From an uncultured Microbulbifer sp. (GTDB lineage: Bacteria; Pseudomonadota; Gammaproteobacteria; Pseudomonadales; Cellvibrionaceae): a stretch of 50,110 nt of DNA. The stretch is from contig NZ_CANLDD010000028.1 of assembly GCF_947489355.1 (NCBI RefSeq), positions 1-50,110 of the forward strand, written 5' to 3'. Below are positions 31,382 to 40,707 of this stretch, piece after piece. Numbering within the stretch: position 1 is the stretch's first letter; each line of letters starts with the position of its first letter. Position numbers and translations under genes: made by a program. The notes under the pieces are model-generated. The model saw nothing but the letters and a program-made list of their open reading frames with translations. It had not been told where the DNA came from and searched no databases.

Positions 31382-32362
31382 TTATGGCAGCAGGTGCGCT
31401 ACTGCATCGCGCTCTTCCACCAACTCCTGCTCGGTGGCAGCCATCTTCTCACGGGAGAAAGTGTTGTTTTCAACACCCTGAACAATTTCCCAGTGGCCAT
31501 CCTTGCAGGTGCAGGGGAAAGAGTAAATCAGGCCTTTCTGAATACCATAGGAACCATCACTGTACACTGCCATGCTGGTCCAGTCGCCTTCAGCAGTACC
31601 CAGTGCCCAATCATGCATGTGGTCGATCGCCGCATTGGCAGCAGATGCCGCGGAGGAGGCACCTCGAGCCTTGATGATTGCCGCACCACGCTGCTGAACA
31701 GTGGGAATAAAGTCATTCTCGTACCAGTCCTGCGCGACCATGTCCATAGCGGCACCGCCGGAAACTTTCACCTGGTACAGATCCGGATACTGGGTGGAGG
31801 AGTGATTGCCCCAGATCGTCAGATGGGTAATATCGTTCACGCTGGTCGCTGTTTTGTTGGCCAGTTGGGACAGAGCGCGATTGTGGTCCAGCCGGGTCAT
31901 CGCGGTGAAGTTGCGCGGGTCCAGATCCGGGGCATTGCGCTGGGCGATCAGCGCATTGGTATTCGCCGGATTGCCAACTACCAGTACTTTTACCGTGCGC
32001 GAAGCAACGTCGTTTAAGGCCTTACCCTGTGCAGAGAATATTGCGGCATTGGCTTCCAGCAGATCCTTGCGTTCCATACCCGGCCCGCGGGGGCGCGCAC
32101 CGACTAGCAGTGCGTAATCGGCATCTTTAAAGGCAATAGTGGCAACATCGGACTGAACGATACCCGCGAGCAGCGGAAAAGCACAGTCTTCAAGCTCCAT
32201 GGCGACCCCTTTCAGCGCCTCCAATGCCGGTGTAATTTCCAGCAACTGCAGAATAACCGGTTGATCTTTACCCAGCATCTCGCCGGAAGCGATACGGAAC
32301 AACAACGAATAGCTAATCTGGCCGGCAGCGCCGGTAACAGCAACACGAACAGGTGCTTTCAC
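31382..32362 (-). CDS. mdh: Malate dehydrogenase (type 2)
   Basis: Oxidises malate to oxaloacetate with NAD+ in the TCA cycle. The 326 residues and the sequence [22 protein letters not shown] mark the long LDH-like MalDH group 2 form (bacterial 326-328 residues) rather than the short enterobacterial type. Active-site blocks are [19 protein letters not shown] with the substrate arginines, [20 protein letters not shown] and the catalytic histidine in [13 protein letters not shown]. The GTG start is preceded by GAGGGAG. It stands alone, with over 100 bp on each side. Confidence 0.96.
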   Translation of the reverse strand: MKAPVRVAVTGAAGQISYSLLFRIASGEMLGKDQPVILQLLEITPALEALKGVAMELEDCAFPLLAGIVQSDVATIAFKDADYALLVGARPRGPGMERKDLLEANAAIFSAQGKALNDVASRTVKVLVVGNPANTNALIAQRNAPDLDPRNFTAMTRLDHNRALSQLANKTATSVNDITHLTIWGNHSSTQYPDLYQVKVSGGAAMDMVAQDWYENDFIPTVQQRGAAIIKARGASSAASAANAAIDHMHDWALGTAEGDWTSMAVYSDGSYGIQKGLIYSFPCTCKDGHWEIVQGVENNTFSREKMAATEQELVEERDAVAHLLP

Positions 32363-32493
32363 GATAATTCTCCCTCATTGGTAAGCGGCCGCATTATAGG
32401 GCCTCGCAGGTAAAATTCATCTCATTCAAGCGAATAAGCGAGCCAATTTAAGAGTGAAAACGCCCTGCTTGCGCCAACACCGCACAAGGCCCC

Positions 32494-33120
32494 TCAAGCC
32501 CGCACAAGTTCCCGGTAACGCGTTTGCAAAGCGCGATAAACCTGGTCGCTGTAGTCGGCATCGGCAGAATCGAGCTGGTCGGCAATCTCGGCCAGGTGCT
32601 CATTGTCTTCACGCCCGCACCAGTGCTTCAGATAGGTACCCTGCTTATAACCATTGTCCTGGCGAAAGCGATTAAGCACATTTTTACCGACATAACGCCG
32701 ATAAAGCTCCGCAAATGACATTGTGGTATCGGCGAGCAATTGGGCAAATCCCACCAGATCAAACTGCTTGCTGGCCAGCGTGTTCAGGGTGAAAGACTCC
32801 AGGTTCTCACGGAAATCTCCCGGCGCGCGCCGCTCGCTCTCAAGTTCCTGCAGCATAGTCACCGCCACCCGTTCCGGAGCGCCCTGCTGTAACTCCAGGC
32901 TGAGCCCGAAATGCCAGATATCCACCAGCTCCAGTTTTACCTGATCCATATCCGGCTGCTGTTTTTTCCACCACTTCCAGCCAAAGTGATCCAACAACTC
33001 GGCACTTTCCACCCAAATCGCCCGATACCAGGCAAAATTTTGTGTGCGCCAGTTGTCATTGACCAAGGTATTAATCTCGTCTTGCAGTGTCAGCATGACC
33101 TGCAATTGCTGTTTCATCAT
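32494..33120 (-). CDS. Dimeric all-alpha dUTP diphosphatase
   Basis: A 208-residue protein of the dUTPase_2 (PF08761, all-alpha NTP pyrophosphatase) family, which hydrolyses dUTP to dUMP and keeps uracil out of DNA. The metal-binding signatures are AWYRAIWVESAELLDHFGWKWW and VKLELVDIWHFGLSLE, acidic helices as in the trypanosomal and Campylobacter enzymes. It is unrelated to the trimeric Dut. I chose the ATG with AGGAAG 7 bases upstream. It starts 23 bp after the tatD stop, so the two are probably cotranscribed. A trimeric dut may exist elsewhere in the genome. Confidence 0.85.
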   Translation of the reverse strand: MMKQQLQVMLTLQDEINTLVNDNWRTQNFAWYRAIWVESAELLDHFGWKWWKKQQPDMDQVKLELVDIWHFGLSLELQQGAPERVAVTMLQELESERRAPGDFRENLESFTLNTLASKQFDLVGFAQLLADTTMSFAELYRRYVGKNVLNRFRQDNGYKQGTYLKHWCGREDNEHLAEIADQLDSADADYSDQVYRALQTRYRELVRA

Positions 33121-33143
33121 TGGGGTACTTCCTATAGACCGAA

Positions 33144-33920
33144 TCAAGCGGCTCGGGAGAATAATCGGAAAAAGTTTTCAGTGGTCATCTCGGCCAGTCG
33201 CCCGTAGGGAATTCCCCGTAAGTCGGCGATAAACTCGGCAACTTCCCGTACATAGGCGGGAATATTTGGCTTGCCACGATAGGGAACCGGGGCCAAATAA
33301 GGGGAATCCGTCTCCACTAGCAGACGATCCAGAGGCAGCTTGCGCGCTATGTCACGCAGTGCTTGCGCATTTTTAAAAGTCACAATGCCGGACAGGGAAA
33401 TATAATAGTTGAGATCCAGTGCAGACTTTGCCATCTCCCAGTTCTCAGTGAAACAGTGCAGAACCCCTGCCGTTTCCAGGTTACCGTATGCGCGAATCAG
33501 GTTGATGGTGTCCTCGCGGGCATCGCGGGTATGCACAATCACCGGCAGCACCGCTCGGCCGGCAGCCTCCAGATGTGCAGCAAAACTCTGCTGCTGAATG
33601 CTCTTGGTTCCTGTACTGTAGTAGTAATCGAGACCGGTCTCCCCCAGTGCAACCACCTTGGGGCGCTCGGCCATTTTTATCAGTGTATCGACATCGGCCA
33701 GCCCCGATTCCACATCCAGAGGGTGTACTCCGACCGAGCAGACAACATCCCGGTAGCGGGAAGCAATCTCCACTACCGTATCCGCATTTTCCAGGCTGAC
33801 CCCGACACACAGGAACCTGCCAACCCCGCGACTGCGGGCGAGCTCCAGCACCGCATCGAGATCACCATCCAATTGATCGAGTTTCAACCTGTCCAAATGA
33901 CAATGGGAGTCTACAAGCAT
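33144..33920 (-). CDS. tatD: TatD-family metal-dependent DNase
   Basis: A 258-residue TIM-barrel hydrolase of the TatD/YcfH family. It shows the metal-binding DSHCHLD at residues 4-10, VGVHPLDVE, GETGLDYYY with the bridging glutamate, VIVHTRDA, and LLVETDSPYLAPVPYRGKPN. Position after holB and pilZ fits E. coli YcfH (tmk-holB-ycfH). Members are 3'-5' exonucleases or deoxyribonucleases acting on damaged DNA; the exact role here is inferred. It starts 8 bp after pilZ. Confidence 0.93.
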   Translation of the reverse strand: MLVDSHCHLDRLKLDQLDGDLDAVLELARSRGVGRFLCVGVSLENADTVVEIASRYRDVVCSVGVHPLDVESGLADVDTLIKMAERPKVVALGETGLDYYYSTGTKSIQQQSFAAHLEAAGRAVLPVIVHTRDAREDTINLIRAYGNLETAGVLHCFTENWEMAKSALDLNYYISLSGIVTFKNAQALRDIARKLPLDRLLVETDSPYLAPVPYRGKPNIPAYVREVAEFIADLRGIPYGRLAEMTTENFFRLFSRAA

Positions 33921-33928
33921 AAAGGTAT

Positions 33929-34282
33929 CTACAACGTGTGTGTGGGCCGGCTCGATTCCAGCGTGCCTGCCAGGTAGGTCTCGATCTTATTCTGGGCGAT
34001 ATTATCCTTGTCTCCAAACTGAACGCCGATACCCGGCGTGCGGTTACCCTGTGCCCCGCTCGGAGTTATCCAGATGACCTTGCCGGCCACCGGGATTTTT
34101 TCCGGCTCATCCATCAGACTCAGCAGCAGGAAAACTTCATCGCCGAGGCTGTAGGATTTTTCAGTACTGATAAACAGACCCCCATTCTTTACGAAGGGCA
34201 TATAGGCCGCATAGAGAACAGACTTATCCTGAATCTTCAGCGAAAGGATACCGTTGCGGGCACCGCCTCCCATGGCTTTCAT
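33929..34282 (-). CDS. pilZ: Type IV pilus assembly protein PilZ
   Basis: A 117-residue PilZ-domain protein (Pseudomonas PilZ about 118). It shows the conserved ARNGILSLKIQDKSVLYAAY, GGLFISTEKSYSLGDEVF, LMDEPEKIPVAGKVIWITP and NKIETYLAG. It lacks the RxxxR and D/NxSxxG residues that bind cyclic-di-GMP, as does the founding PilZ, which acts with FimX and PilB in pilus assembly. It lies between holB and tatD as in Pseudomonas. Of two possible starts I chose the ATG; a GTG four codons earlier is equally poor in ribosome binding. Confidence 0.92.
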   Translation of the reverse strand: MKAMGGGARNGILSLKIQDKSVLYAAYMPFVKNGGLFISTEKSYSLGDEVFLLLSLMDEPEKIPVAGKVIWITPSGAQGNRTPGIGVQFGDKDNIAQNKIETYLAGTLESSRPTHTL

Positions 34283-34410
34283 GCTCAATCCCACTGTTTT
34301 TACTATCGTACTAACTTATCCGAGCCCACCGGCCCTGTCCAGAATTCACACTTTCTCTGACCCTGAATGGGCCCTGGCGGCAATCTCAAATCCCGTTTCG
34401 GGGCAGGTTT

Positions 34411-35436
34411 CTAGATAAACAGCCTCGCCCAGCGGATCATAAGCTCTTCGAGAAGCAAACGGCGGTTGGGGTTTGCTCCTCCCATCAATCCCCTGCGCGC
34501 CTGCGCAAGGTGATCGTAGCATCCAAACAGCGGTCGCAGGCTTTCCTCCCCGGCGCCAGGCAGTCTTTGCAACAGGGCCATCATCTGGGCATCCCCACTT
34601 AAATCACAGCTGCGCATTTGCACCATCTGCGCAAGCCATTGCTGCCAGAACTGTAAAAACTGGTCCAGCGCTGTGTGCCCGGGGGGCGTCTCCCAGCGAG
34701 CGGCCGCGATGACTGCACTGACATTCCCCTGAGCGAGGGCGGTCAACGCCTGCAGAAACTGTTCACGCTCTGCCCTGGCTTCCACTCCAGCCAGAGTCGC
34801 AGCCATGAGTGGTGCCCCGCCGGACAGAGCCAGGGATCGCCGCGCCACGGTGTCTTCGAGGCCGGCGTTTTCCAGCCACTGCAAGGCCATTTCCTCCGAT
34901 GGCGGCGGAAAAACAATCGACTGGCAACGGCTGCGTATGGTCGGCAACAAGCTCGAGGGCGAATCTGTAATCAGCAGGAAGATGACCGACGGCGCCGGCT
35001 CCTCCAGATTCTTCAGGAGCGCATTGGCCGCATTGATATTCATCGCTTCCGCCGGCGCCAGCCATACCAGCCTCGCGCCTCCACGCCCGCTGGTACGTGC
35101 AACAAAGTTACCCAGTTGACGAACCTGCTCCACTTTGATGGCCACCCCTGTCTTCTCAGGCTCCAGTCGCAGAAAATCCGGATGAGAGCCCGCCTGCCAG
35201 AGCCGGCAATCCCGACAACTGCCACAGGCCTGCCCGTTCTGCGGCTGTTCACACAGCACCAGAGCGGCAAAAGCCTCGGCAAAGCGTCGTTTGCCAAGCC
35301 CCATCTGGCCCGTCAGCAGCAGTGCGTGCGGACAGCGTCCTGCCCGCCACTGAACCCCGAGGCGCTGCCACTGCTGAATCTGCCAGGGTAGCAGGGCGGG
35401 AATGGAAGTCTGTTCAAGTGTTTCAGATACGGACAT
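34411..35436 (-). CDS. holB: DNA polymerase III subunit delta'
   Basis: Clamp-loader subunit of the replicative polymerase, 341 residues. It shows ALLLTGQMGLGKRRFAEAF, the zinc module CEQPQNGQACGSCRDC, VEQVRQLGNFVART, NAANALLKNLEEP and LLPTIRSRCQSIVF, matching the AAA+ fold of delta'. It follows tmk after 70 bp, the standard gammaproteobacterial order, so it is probably part of the same mRNA. Confidence 0.93.
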   Translation of the reverse strand: MSVSETLEQTSIPALLPWQIQQWQRLGVQWRAGRCPHALLLTGQMGLGKRRFAEAFAALVLCEQPQNGQACGSCRDCRLWQAGSHPDFLRLEPEKTGVAIKVEQVRQLGNFVARTSGRGGARLVWLAPAEAMNINAANALLKNLEEPAPSVIFLLITDSPSSLLPTIRSRCQSIVFPPPSEEMALQWLENAGLEDTVARRSLALSGGAPLMAATLAGVEARAEREQFLQALTALAQGNVSAVIAAARWETPPGHTALDQFLQFWQQWLAQMVQMRSCDLSGDAQMMALLQRLPGAGEESLRPLFGCYDHLAQARRGLMGGANPNRRLLLEELMIRWARLFI

Positions 35437-35506
35437 TTGCCAAGTTCATGTTAAAGGAAAACCGCCATCTGCAGGCCGCACTTTTTGAGGAGAGCCTGAC
35501 TCACGG

Positions 35507-36127
35507 CTACAACAAGCGCTCCAGCTCCTGCACCAGCGCTCTCTGCACCTGTTCCAGGGGTTGGCTGGCATCGACAATGGCATACCGCCCCGGGAAGGTC
35601 AGTGCGCGCTCATGATAAGCGGCGCGCACTCGATGGAAGAAAGCCAGGTGCTCGCTCTCAAAACGATCTGCCGCCCCCTTTCGGCCTGCGCGTTGCAAAC
35701 CGGTTTCCGGGTCCAGGTCCAGCAGCAGTACTTTGTCCGGACGCAAGTCCCCCTGCACAGCCTGCTCCAGCTGCTCAATCCGTGCTCTATCGAGCTGGCG
35801 ACCACCGCCCTGATACGCGTAAGTAGCATCCGTAAAACGATCACAGACAACCCAATCGCCACGTTTCAGCGCCGGCACAATCACCTGGGCCAGGTGCTGG
35901 GCCCGTGCGGCAAATACCATTAACAGTTCAGCCGTCGGGTTCACTACTTCCTCGCGCCTGGTGAGCAGCAGGGCGCGCAACTGTTCCGCCAGAGGCGTAC
36001 CCCCAGGCTCTCGGGTCTGAATAAACGGGATGTTACGATCTTTCAACCACTGGGTAATAAACTGCAGGTTGGTGGACTTACCAACGCCTTCCACTCCCTC
36101 CAGGGTTATGAATTTTCCGTGCGACAC
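35507..36127 (-). CDS. tmk: Thymidylate kinase
   Basis: Phosphorylates dTMP to dTDP. The 206-residue P-loop kinase has FITLEGVEGVGKSTNLQFI, REPGGTPLAEQLR (the dTMP-binding arginine), VVCDRFTDATYAYQGGGR and LLLDLDPETGLQRAGRKGAA. The GTG start has AAGGAAA about 8 bases upstream and lies 3 bp beyond the mltG stop, indicating cotranscription. Confidence 0.96.
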   Translation of the reverse strand: MSHGKFITLEGVEGVGKSTNLQFITQWLKDRNIPFIQTREPGGTPLAEQLRALLLTRREEVVNPTAELLMVFAARAQHLAQVIVPALKRGDWVVCDRFTDATYAYQGGGRQLDRARIEQLEQAVQGDLRPDKVLLLDLDPETGLQRAGRKGAADRFESEHLAFFHRVRAAYHERALTFPGRYAIVDASQPLEQVQRALVQELERLL

Positions 36128-36130
36128 AAT

Positions 36131-37195
36131 TTAATTTCCTTCTGCCGGGCTGGAGCGATAGTCCGCTCGCCGCTTCAGCTGATACTCCCGCACTGCACGG
36201 TTATGCTCTGTCAGAGTCGCTGAAAAATGGTGGGAGCCATCACCCTTACCTACAAAATAAAGACTTTTGCCCGGCTCGGGATTGAGGGCTGCGCGAATGG
36301 CTGCGCGCCCTGGCAGGGCTATAGGCGTCGGGGGAAGTCCACGGATGACATAAGTATTATAGGGGGTTGGCTGGCGCAAATGCGCGCGGGTAAGATTTCC
36401 GTTGTAACCCTCACCCAAACCATAGATCACCGCAGGATCTGTCTGCAGCCGCATACCCCTGTTCAGGCGGCGCACAAAAACCCCGGCAATTTGACTGCGC
36501 TCGGAAGGCTGCCCGGTCTCTTTCTCGATTAGAGAGGCCATGATCAGCGCCTCATAAGGGGATTTGTAGGGAAGCCTGTCTCCCTTCGCCAGCCACTCCT
36601 CGCCCAACACCTGCTGCATACGTTCATAGGCCTGCTGCAGCAACTCGATATCGGTGGTGCCGGAGCGATACACATAAGTGTCGGGGAAAATCCAGCCCTC
36701 GACTGCGCCGCCTTCCAAGCCGAGCGCCCGGGCAGCGGCATGCACAGTGCTGCCCGCTGCGGATTTTACGATCTTCTGCTCAGACCTGATCTTCTGCAGT
36801 GCCTGGCGGAACGTCCAGCCCTCCACAAGCGTAACCCGGTAGCGCATAACCTCGCCGCGGTGCAGACGGGAGACCAGGTCTACTGCGCTGCTGCCCCGGG
36901 GCAGCAGGTATTCTCCGGAATGGATATCGGTCTTGCCCGCCCAATAGGCATAGGCGAGCACAAGACGGGGCCAGTGGATAATGCCATCGCGCTCCAGGTG
37001 TCTGAGCGCTCCGGATAAGCTGCTGCCCTTTTCTACCTGGAACTGCCACCCGCTTTCCCCTAGTGGCAGTGCAGCCGTCAAAGTGGTCTTCACCACCCAC
37101 AGTGATAGTGCCGCCAGTAGGCACACCAGGAAGAACCCACCAAATGCGGCCTTACAAAGCTTTCCTGAGGCACTGGGCCGCTTTTTCTTCACCAC
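36131..37195 (-). CDS. mltG: Endolytic murein transglycosylase
   Basis: Cleaves nascent peptidoglycan strands at the inner membrane and helps end glycan synthesis. The 354-residue protein has a short basic cytosolic tail, one membrane anchor (AAFGGFFLVCLLAALSLWVV) and a periplasmic YceG domain. That domain includes GWIFPDTYVYRSG, IMASLIEKETGQPSERSQIAGVF with the catalytic glutamate, LQTDPAVIYGLG and TPYNTYVIRGLPPTPIALPG. Two consecutive GTG codons can start it. The second gives a GTGA overlap with the pabC stop, the first a 7-bp overlap. The pabC-mltG-tmk order is conserved in gammaproteobacteria. Confidence 0.95.
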   Translation of the reverse strand: MVKKKRPSASGKLCKAAFGGFFLVCLLAALSLWVVKTTLTAALPLGESGWQFQVEKGSSLSGALRHLERDGIIHWPRLVLAYAYWAGKTDIHSGEYLLPRGSSAVDLVSRLHRGEVMRYRVTLVEGWTFRQALQKIRSEQKIVKSAAGSTVHAAARALGLEGGAVEGWIFPDTYVYRSGTTDIELLQQAYERMQQVLGEEWLAKGDRLPYKSPYEALIMASLIEKETGQPSERSQIAGVFVRRLNRGMRLQTDPAVIYGLGEGYNGNLTRAHLRQPTPYNTYVIRGLPPTPIALPGRAAIRAALNPEPGKSLYFVGKGDGSHHFSATLTEHNRAVREYQLKRRADYRSSPAEGN

Positions 37196-37959
37196 AACTC
37201 TTCCCCAATCAACTGCTGCAACCTTCGCGCACCCGCTCCTATTGACCAGCTCTTAAAACCAATAATCTCTACCACGGGCAACACCCCCCGGACACTGTTG
37301 CACAGCACCACCTCATCGGCACCGCACAGTATGTGTATATCCATGTCCCGCTCCTGCCACCCGATCCAATCAGACAACCATGCACGCATGACTCCCCGGA
37401 CACCACAGCGCTGCAGGTTCGGGGTCACCCAGGTCTCGCCGAAGCGTGCCAGCAGGTTACAGCGCAGGCTTTCTATTACCCTGCCGGCACTATCGAGCAT
37501 CAGACCATCCAGGCGCTCGCCATCTGGCAGTTCGGCTTTTGCTGCATTATATCGGCTGCGACACAAAAATTTGCAGCCCGAATTCATCAATTCAGGAATT
37601 GGCAGGTGCGTGTTGCAGGGAAATAAGTGAACACCAAGTTCTGCCTCCATTGAGTGCATCATTGGAAAAAAGGACAGATCCCAGCATTTGTGGCCGTCAA
37701 CAAGGCCGATACGTAATCGGGCGGTCGCCTCCCCCCGGATAGACTGGGTCGCCAGGTGTGAGATGGAACGATCTATTTCAGCGAGGAGATCCTGTTCCAA
37801 AGAGGCGCTTCGGATCAGGCGGGTCCTGTGCAGCGGCCACAACCGCAGGCTGCCGTTACGGCAACGCATGGTTTCGAGGATGCCATCTGTATAGTCACTG
37901 TCGGGGACCAACCGGGGCACAGCCTGCCCCCGCAGGAAGAATTGTGGTAACTGAAACAT
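37189..37959 (-). CDS. pabC: Aminodeoxychorismate lyase
   Basis: Fold type IV PLP enzyme that releases p-aminobenzoate and pyruvate from 4-amino-4-deoxychorismate, completing the step begun by PabB (15164). The 256 residues include GILETMRC, the PLP lysine in SGCKFLCRSRYNAAKAEL, DGLMLDSAGRVIESLRCNLLAR and a late GADEVVLCNSVRGVLPVVEI. It is rather divergent from E. coli PabC around the lysine, so the assignment leans on position between fabF and mltG. The ATG directly follows GGGGGGAGG. Confidence 0.88.
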   Translation of the reverse strand: MFQLPQFFLRGQAVPRLVPDSDYTDGILETMRCRNGSLRLWPLHRTRLIRSASLEQDLLAEIDRSISHLATQSIRGEATARLRIGLVDGHKCWDLSFFPMMHSMEAELGVHLFPCNTHLPIPELMNSGCKFLCRSRYNAAKAELPDGERLDGLMLDSAGRVIESLRCNLLARFGETWVTPNLQRCGVRGVMRAWLSDWIGWQERDMDIHILCGADEVVLCNSVRGVLPVVEIIGFKSWSIGAGARRLQQLIGEELW

Positions 37960-38003
37960 CCTCCCCCCAAAACAGCGCGCTCACCCCTGTATGGGCGAGC
38001 GGA

Positions 38004-39245
38004 TCAGACTCGCTTGAAGATCAGTGACCCGTTAGTACCACCAAACCCGAAGGAGTTTGAGAGCACTGCGCCTATCGCCATGGACTGGGGTTCATGGGGG
38101 ACAAGGTTTATACCGCGACAGGCATCGTCCGGGTCATACAGGTTGATGGTAGGCGGTGCTACCTGGTCGCGCAGCGACAAAACGGAGAAAGCCGCTTCTA
38201 TTGCACCCGCTGCCCCGAGCAAATGACCAGTCATTGACTTGGTGGAACTCACGGCCAATTTTCTGTTAGTGTCCGCAAAGATACTATGCACCGCCTGAAT
38301 TTCTGCCCTGTCACCCAGTGGCGTTGAGGTACCGTGGGCATTGATGTACTGGATGGCATCCGCATTGAGTCCGGCATCGCTGAGCGCATTTTGCATTGAC
38401 AATGCTGCACCTGCGCCGTCCTCGGGGGGGGAGGTCATATGGAAAGCATCGCTACTCATACCAAAACCGACTGCTTCCGCATAGATTTTTGCCCCTCGCG
38501 CCCTGGCCCGCTCGTATTCTTCCAGAACAAGCACCGCAGCCCCCTCTCCCAACACAAAACCGTCGCGGTCCTTGTCCCAGGGTCTGCTGGCGACCTGCGG
38601 GTCTTCATTGCGGGTGGAAAGTGCCCTCGCTGCGCAGAATCCGCCGAGCCCAACGGGTGTCGTAACCATTTCGGCACCGCCACATACCATGACATCTGCG
38701 TCGCCATATTGGATTGTGCGCATACCCAGGCCCAGCGCATGCGTGCCGGTTGTACAGGCCGTGGTCACAGCGAGGTTCGGCCCCCTTAGACCATACTTAA
38801 TCGACAAATTACCCGCGACCATATTGATAATGGCGCCCGGCACAAAGAAGGGTGACACCCTGCGCGGCCCTTTTTCCGCAATCAGCATCCCATTATTTTC
38901 AATGGCCAGGATGCCCCCCATGCCGGAACCGATACAGGTGCCCATGCGCGGAGCGTCGCACTCGCCTACTTCCAGGCCACTGTCTTCCATCGCCTGGATA
39001 CCCGCAATCAGGCCATACTGCAAAAAGGGATCCATTTTGCGCGCGTCTTTAGCCAACATGTAAGGGGTGGGATCAAACGCTTTGACTGTGGCCGCAAAGC
39101 GGGTGGAAAAAGCGGAAACATCAAATGTCTCTATCGGAGCTGCGCCACTGGTCCCAGTGAGAATGCCGGACCAAGTCTCTCCAATGGTGTTACCCAGCGG
39201 GCTGACAACCCCCATTCCGGTTACTACAACTCTTCTGTGCGACAC
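38004..39245 (-). CDS. fabF: 3-oxoacyl-[ACP] synthase II (KAS II)
   Basis: Condenses malonyl-ACP with acyl-ACP in fatty-acid elongation, including the palmitoleate to cis-vaccenate step. The 413-residue thiolase-fold enzyme has [16 protein letters not shown] at the start, the nucleophile C164 in [11 protein letters not shown], and the two catalytic histidines in [11 protein letters not shown] and [18 protein letters not shown]. The GTG start has GGGGGAA 7 bases upstream. It is separated from acpP by 192 bp that include a terminator-like hairpin, so it may have its own promoter. Confidence 0.96.
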   Translation of the reverse strand: MSHRRVVVTGMGVVSPLGNTIGETWSGILTGTSGAAPIETFDVSAFSTRFAATVKAFDPTPYMLAKDARKMDPFLQYGLIAGIQAMEDSGLEVGECDAPRMGTCIGSGMGGILAIENNGMLIAEKGPRRVSPFFVPGAIINMVAGNLSIKYGLRGPNLAVTTACTTGTHALGLGMRTIQYGDADVMVCGGAEMVTTPVGLGGFCAARALSTRNEDPQVASRPWDKDRDGFVLGEGAAVLVLEEYERARARGAKIYAEAVGFGMSSDAFHMTSPPEDGAGAALSMQNALSDAGLNADAIQYINAHGTSTPLGDRAEIQAVHSIFADTNRKLAVSSTKSMTGHLLGAAGAIEAAFSVLSLRDQVAPPTINLYDPDDACRGINLVPHEPQSMAIGAVLSNSFGFGGTNGSLIFKRV

Positions 39246-39336
39246 TCTGGTTCCCCCGAAGCTCTTGCTGCCGCCGTAGATTCCAACCCAGTGGAGAGAA
39301 CAACCCCCGGTCAGCAGTCATAATTCCATGGTGCGA

Positions 39337-39376
39337 ATAAAAAGAGAGCCGCGCTATGAAAAACATAGAACGGCTC
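39337..39376 (-). terminator. Terminator-like hairpin between acpP and fabF
   Basis: On the minus strand GAGCCG and CGGCTC flank an inner CTATG/CATAG stem with a 5-base loop, followed by a T-rich tract. It lies 61 bp past the acpP stop. It could end most acpP transcripts and let part continue into fabF. Confidence 0.75.
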
Positions 39377-39437
39377 CCAGAGTCGCTTGGCCAAGTATCG
39401 GAATGATACTGCCAGCGCCTAAACTACCCAGCAGAAA

Positions 39438-39674
39438 TTAACCAAGGTTGTTCTTGATGTAATCCATTGCCAGCTGAACAGTAGTGATTTTCTCAGCTTC
39501 TTCATCGGGAATTTCGGTCTCGAATTCCTCCTCCAAAGCCATTACCAGCTCAACTGTGTCGAGCGAGTCCGCGCCCAGATCTTCAACAAAAGAGGCTTCA
39601 GGCTTAACGTCTTCTTCCTTCACGCCCAGTTGTTCAGCAACGATCTTTTTAACGCGCTCTTCAATGCTGCTCAT
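39438..39674 (-). CDS. acpP: Acyl carrier protein
   Basis: A 78-residue acidic four-helix carrier protein. The phosphopantetheine attachment serine is residue 37 in the signature [10 protein letters not shown]. The length and sequence ([27 protein letters not shown]) are almost those of E. coli AcpP. AGGAG lies about 12 bases before the ATG. The 224-bp gap to fabG upstream probably carries its own promoter, as expected for a very abundant protein, and a terminator follows. Confidence 0.98.
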   Translation of the reverse strand: MSSIEERVKKIVAEQLGVKEEDVKPEASFVEDLGADSLDTVELVMALEEEFETEIPDEEAEKITTVQLAMDYIKNNLG

Positions 39675-39898
39675 GATTCAATTTAACTCCTAGTGGGTAA
39701 AAATCTGTTTTGGTCGCTATTGTTATTCCACCAAATTCAATCTTTGGCGATAACGACCGGCTCACACAGCTTTTGGCTAATTCAGAGGCCATTGTACCCC
39801 AAGTTTTTGGGGATGTAATGTACGGCCCTGCACCACCGCCAGCAAACTAACATATACTTTAAAAATCAATAAGTTAAAGAATAAATTTCAATTGCTCA

Positions 39899-40654
39899 TC
39901 AGGTCATGTACATGCCGCCATTGACCTGGATTGTCTCACCGGTGATATAGCCACCGGCATCACTCGCCAGGAATGCTACCACAGAGGCAATCTCCTCAGG
40001 CTGACCGAGTCGGCCGAGAGGGATCTTTCCCAGAAGTGCCTGGCGCTGTGCTTCAGGCAGCACTTTGGTCATATCAGTATCAATAAACCCGGGCGCAACG
40101 GTATTGACCGTGATGCCGCGAGAGCCGATTTCCGCCGCCAGTGAGCGCGCAAATCCTGCCACGCCAGCCTTGGTAGCAGCGTAATTACTCTGGCCCGCAT
40201 TTCCCATACTGCCTACAACAGAGCTGATATTGACAACACGCCCCCAGCGCGCCTTGGTCATATCGCGCAAGCAGGCCTTGGTTACACGGTATACGGCGGA
40301 CAGATTTGTTTCAATGACCGAGTCCCACTCGTCATCCTTCATGCGCATCAGCAGGTTGTCCCTGGTGATTCCCGCATTATTGACCAAAATAGTGGGTGCA
40401 CCGAAATCACTTTTCACGGCAGCGTGCAATTGCGCAATGCTCTCCAACTCGGTGACATCGAGAACCATGCCGACACCGTTGATGCCTTTTTCGGCAAAAC
40501 GCAGAGTGATTTTCTCGGCGCCGCCAGCACTCGTGGCAGTGCCGATGACCGTGGCACCCAGACCGCCCAACATATCTGCCGTCCCCGCGCCAATACCGCG
40601 GCTGGCTCCGGTAACCAGGGCTACTTTGCCCTCAAGGGAAATCTGAAACGTCAT
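39899..40654 (-). CDS. fabG: 3-oxoacyl-[ACP] reductase
   Basis: NADPH-dependent reduction of 3-oxoacyl-ACP. The 251-residue short-chain dehydrogenase has VALVTGASRGIGAGTA for the cofactor, ILVNNAGITRDNLLMRM, and the catalytic serine and YAATKAG tyrosine-lysine pair. It ends with GYITGETIQVNGGMYM, the classic FabG C-terminus. AAGGA precedes the ATG by about 10 bases. It follows fabD after 53 bp in the fatty-acid cluster. Confidence 0.97.
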   Translation of the reverse strand: MTFQISLEGKVALVTGASRGIGAGTADMLGGLGATVIGTATSAGGAEKITLRFAEKGINGVGMVLDVTELESIAQLHAAVKSDFGAPTILVNNAGITRDNLLMRMKDDEWDSVIETNLSAVYRVTKACLRDMTKARWGRVVNISSVVGSMGNAGQSNYAATKAGVAGFARSLAAEIGSRGITVNTVAPGFIDTDMTKVLPEAQRQALLGKIPLGRLGQPEEIASVVAFLASDAGGYITGETIQVNGGMYMT

Positions 40655-40707
40655 AGTAGCTTTGTCCTTGTGAAAAGTCGCACTCGGCTTTTTGTAGGTT
40701 GTAGGGC

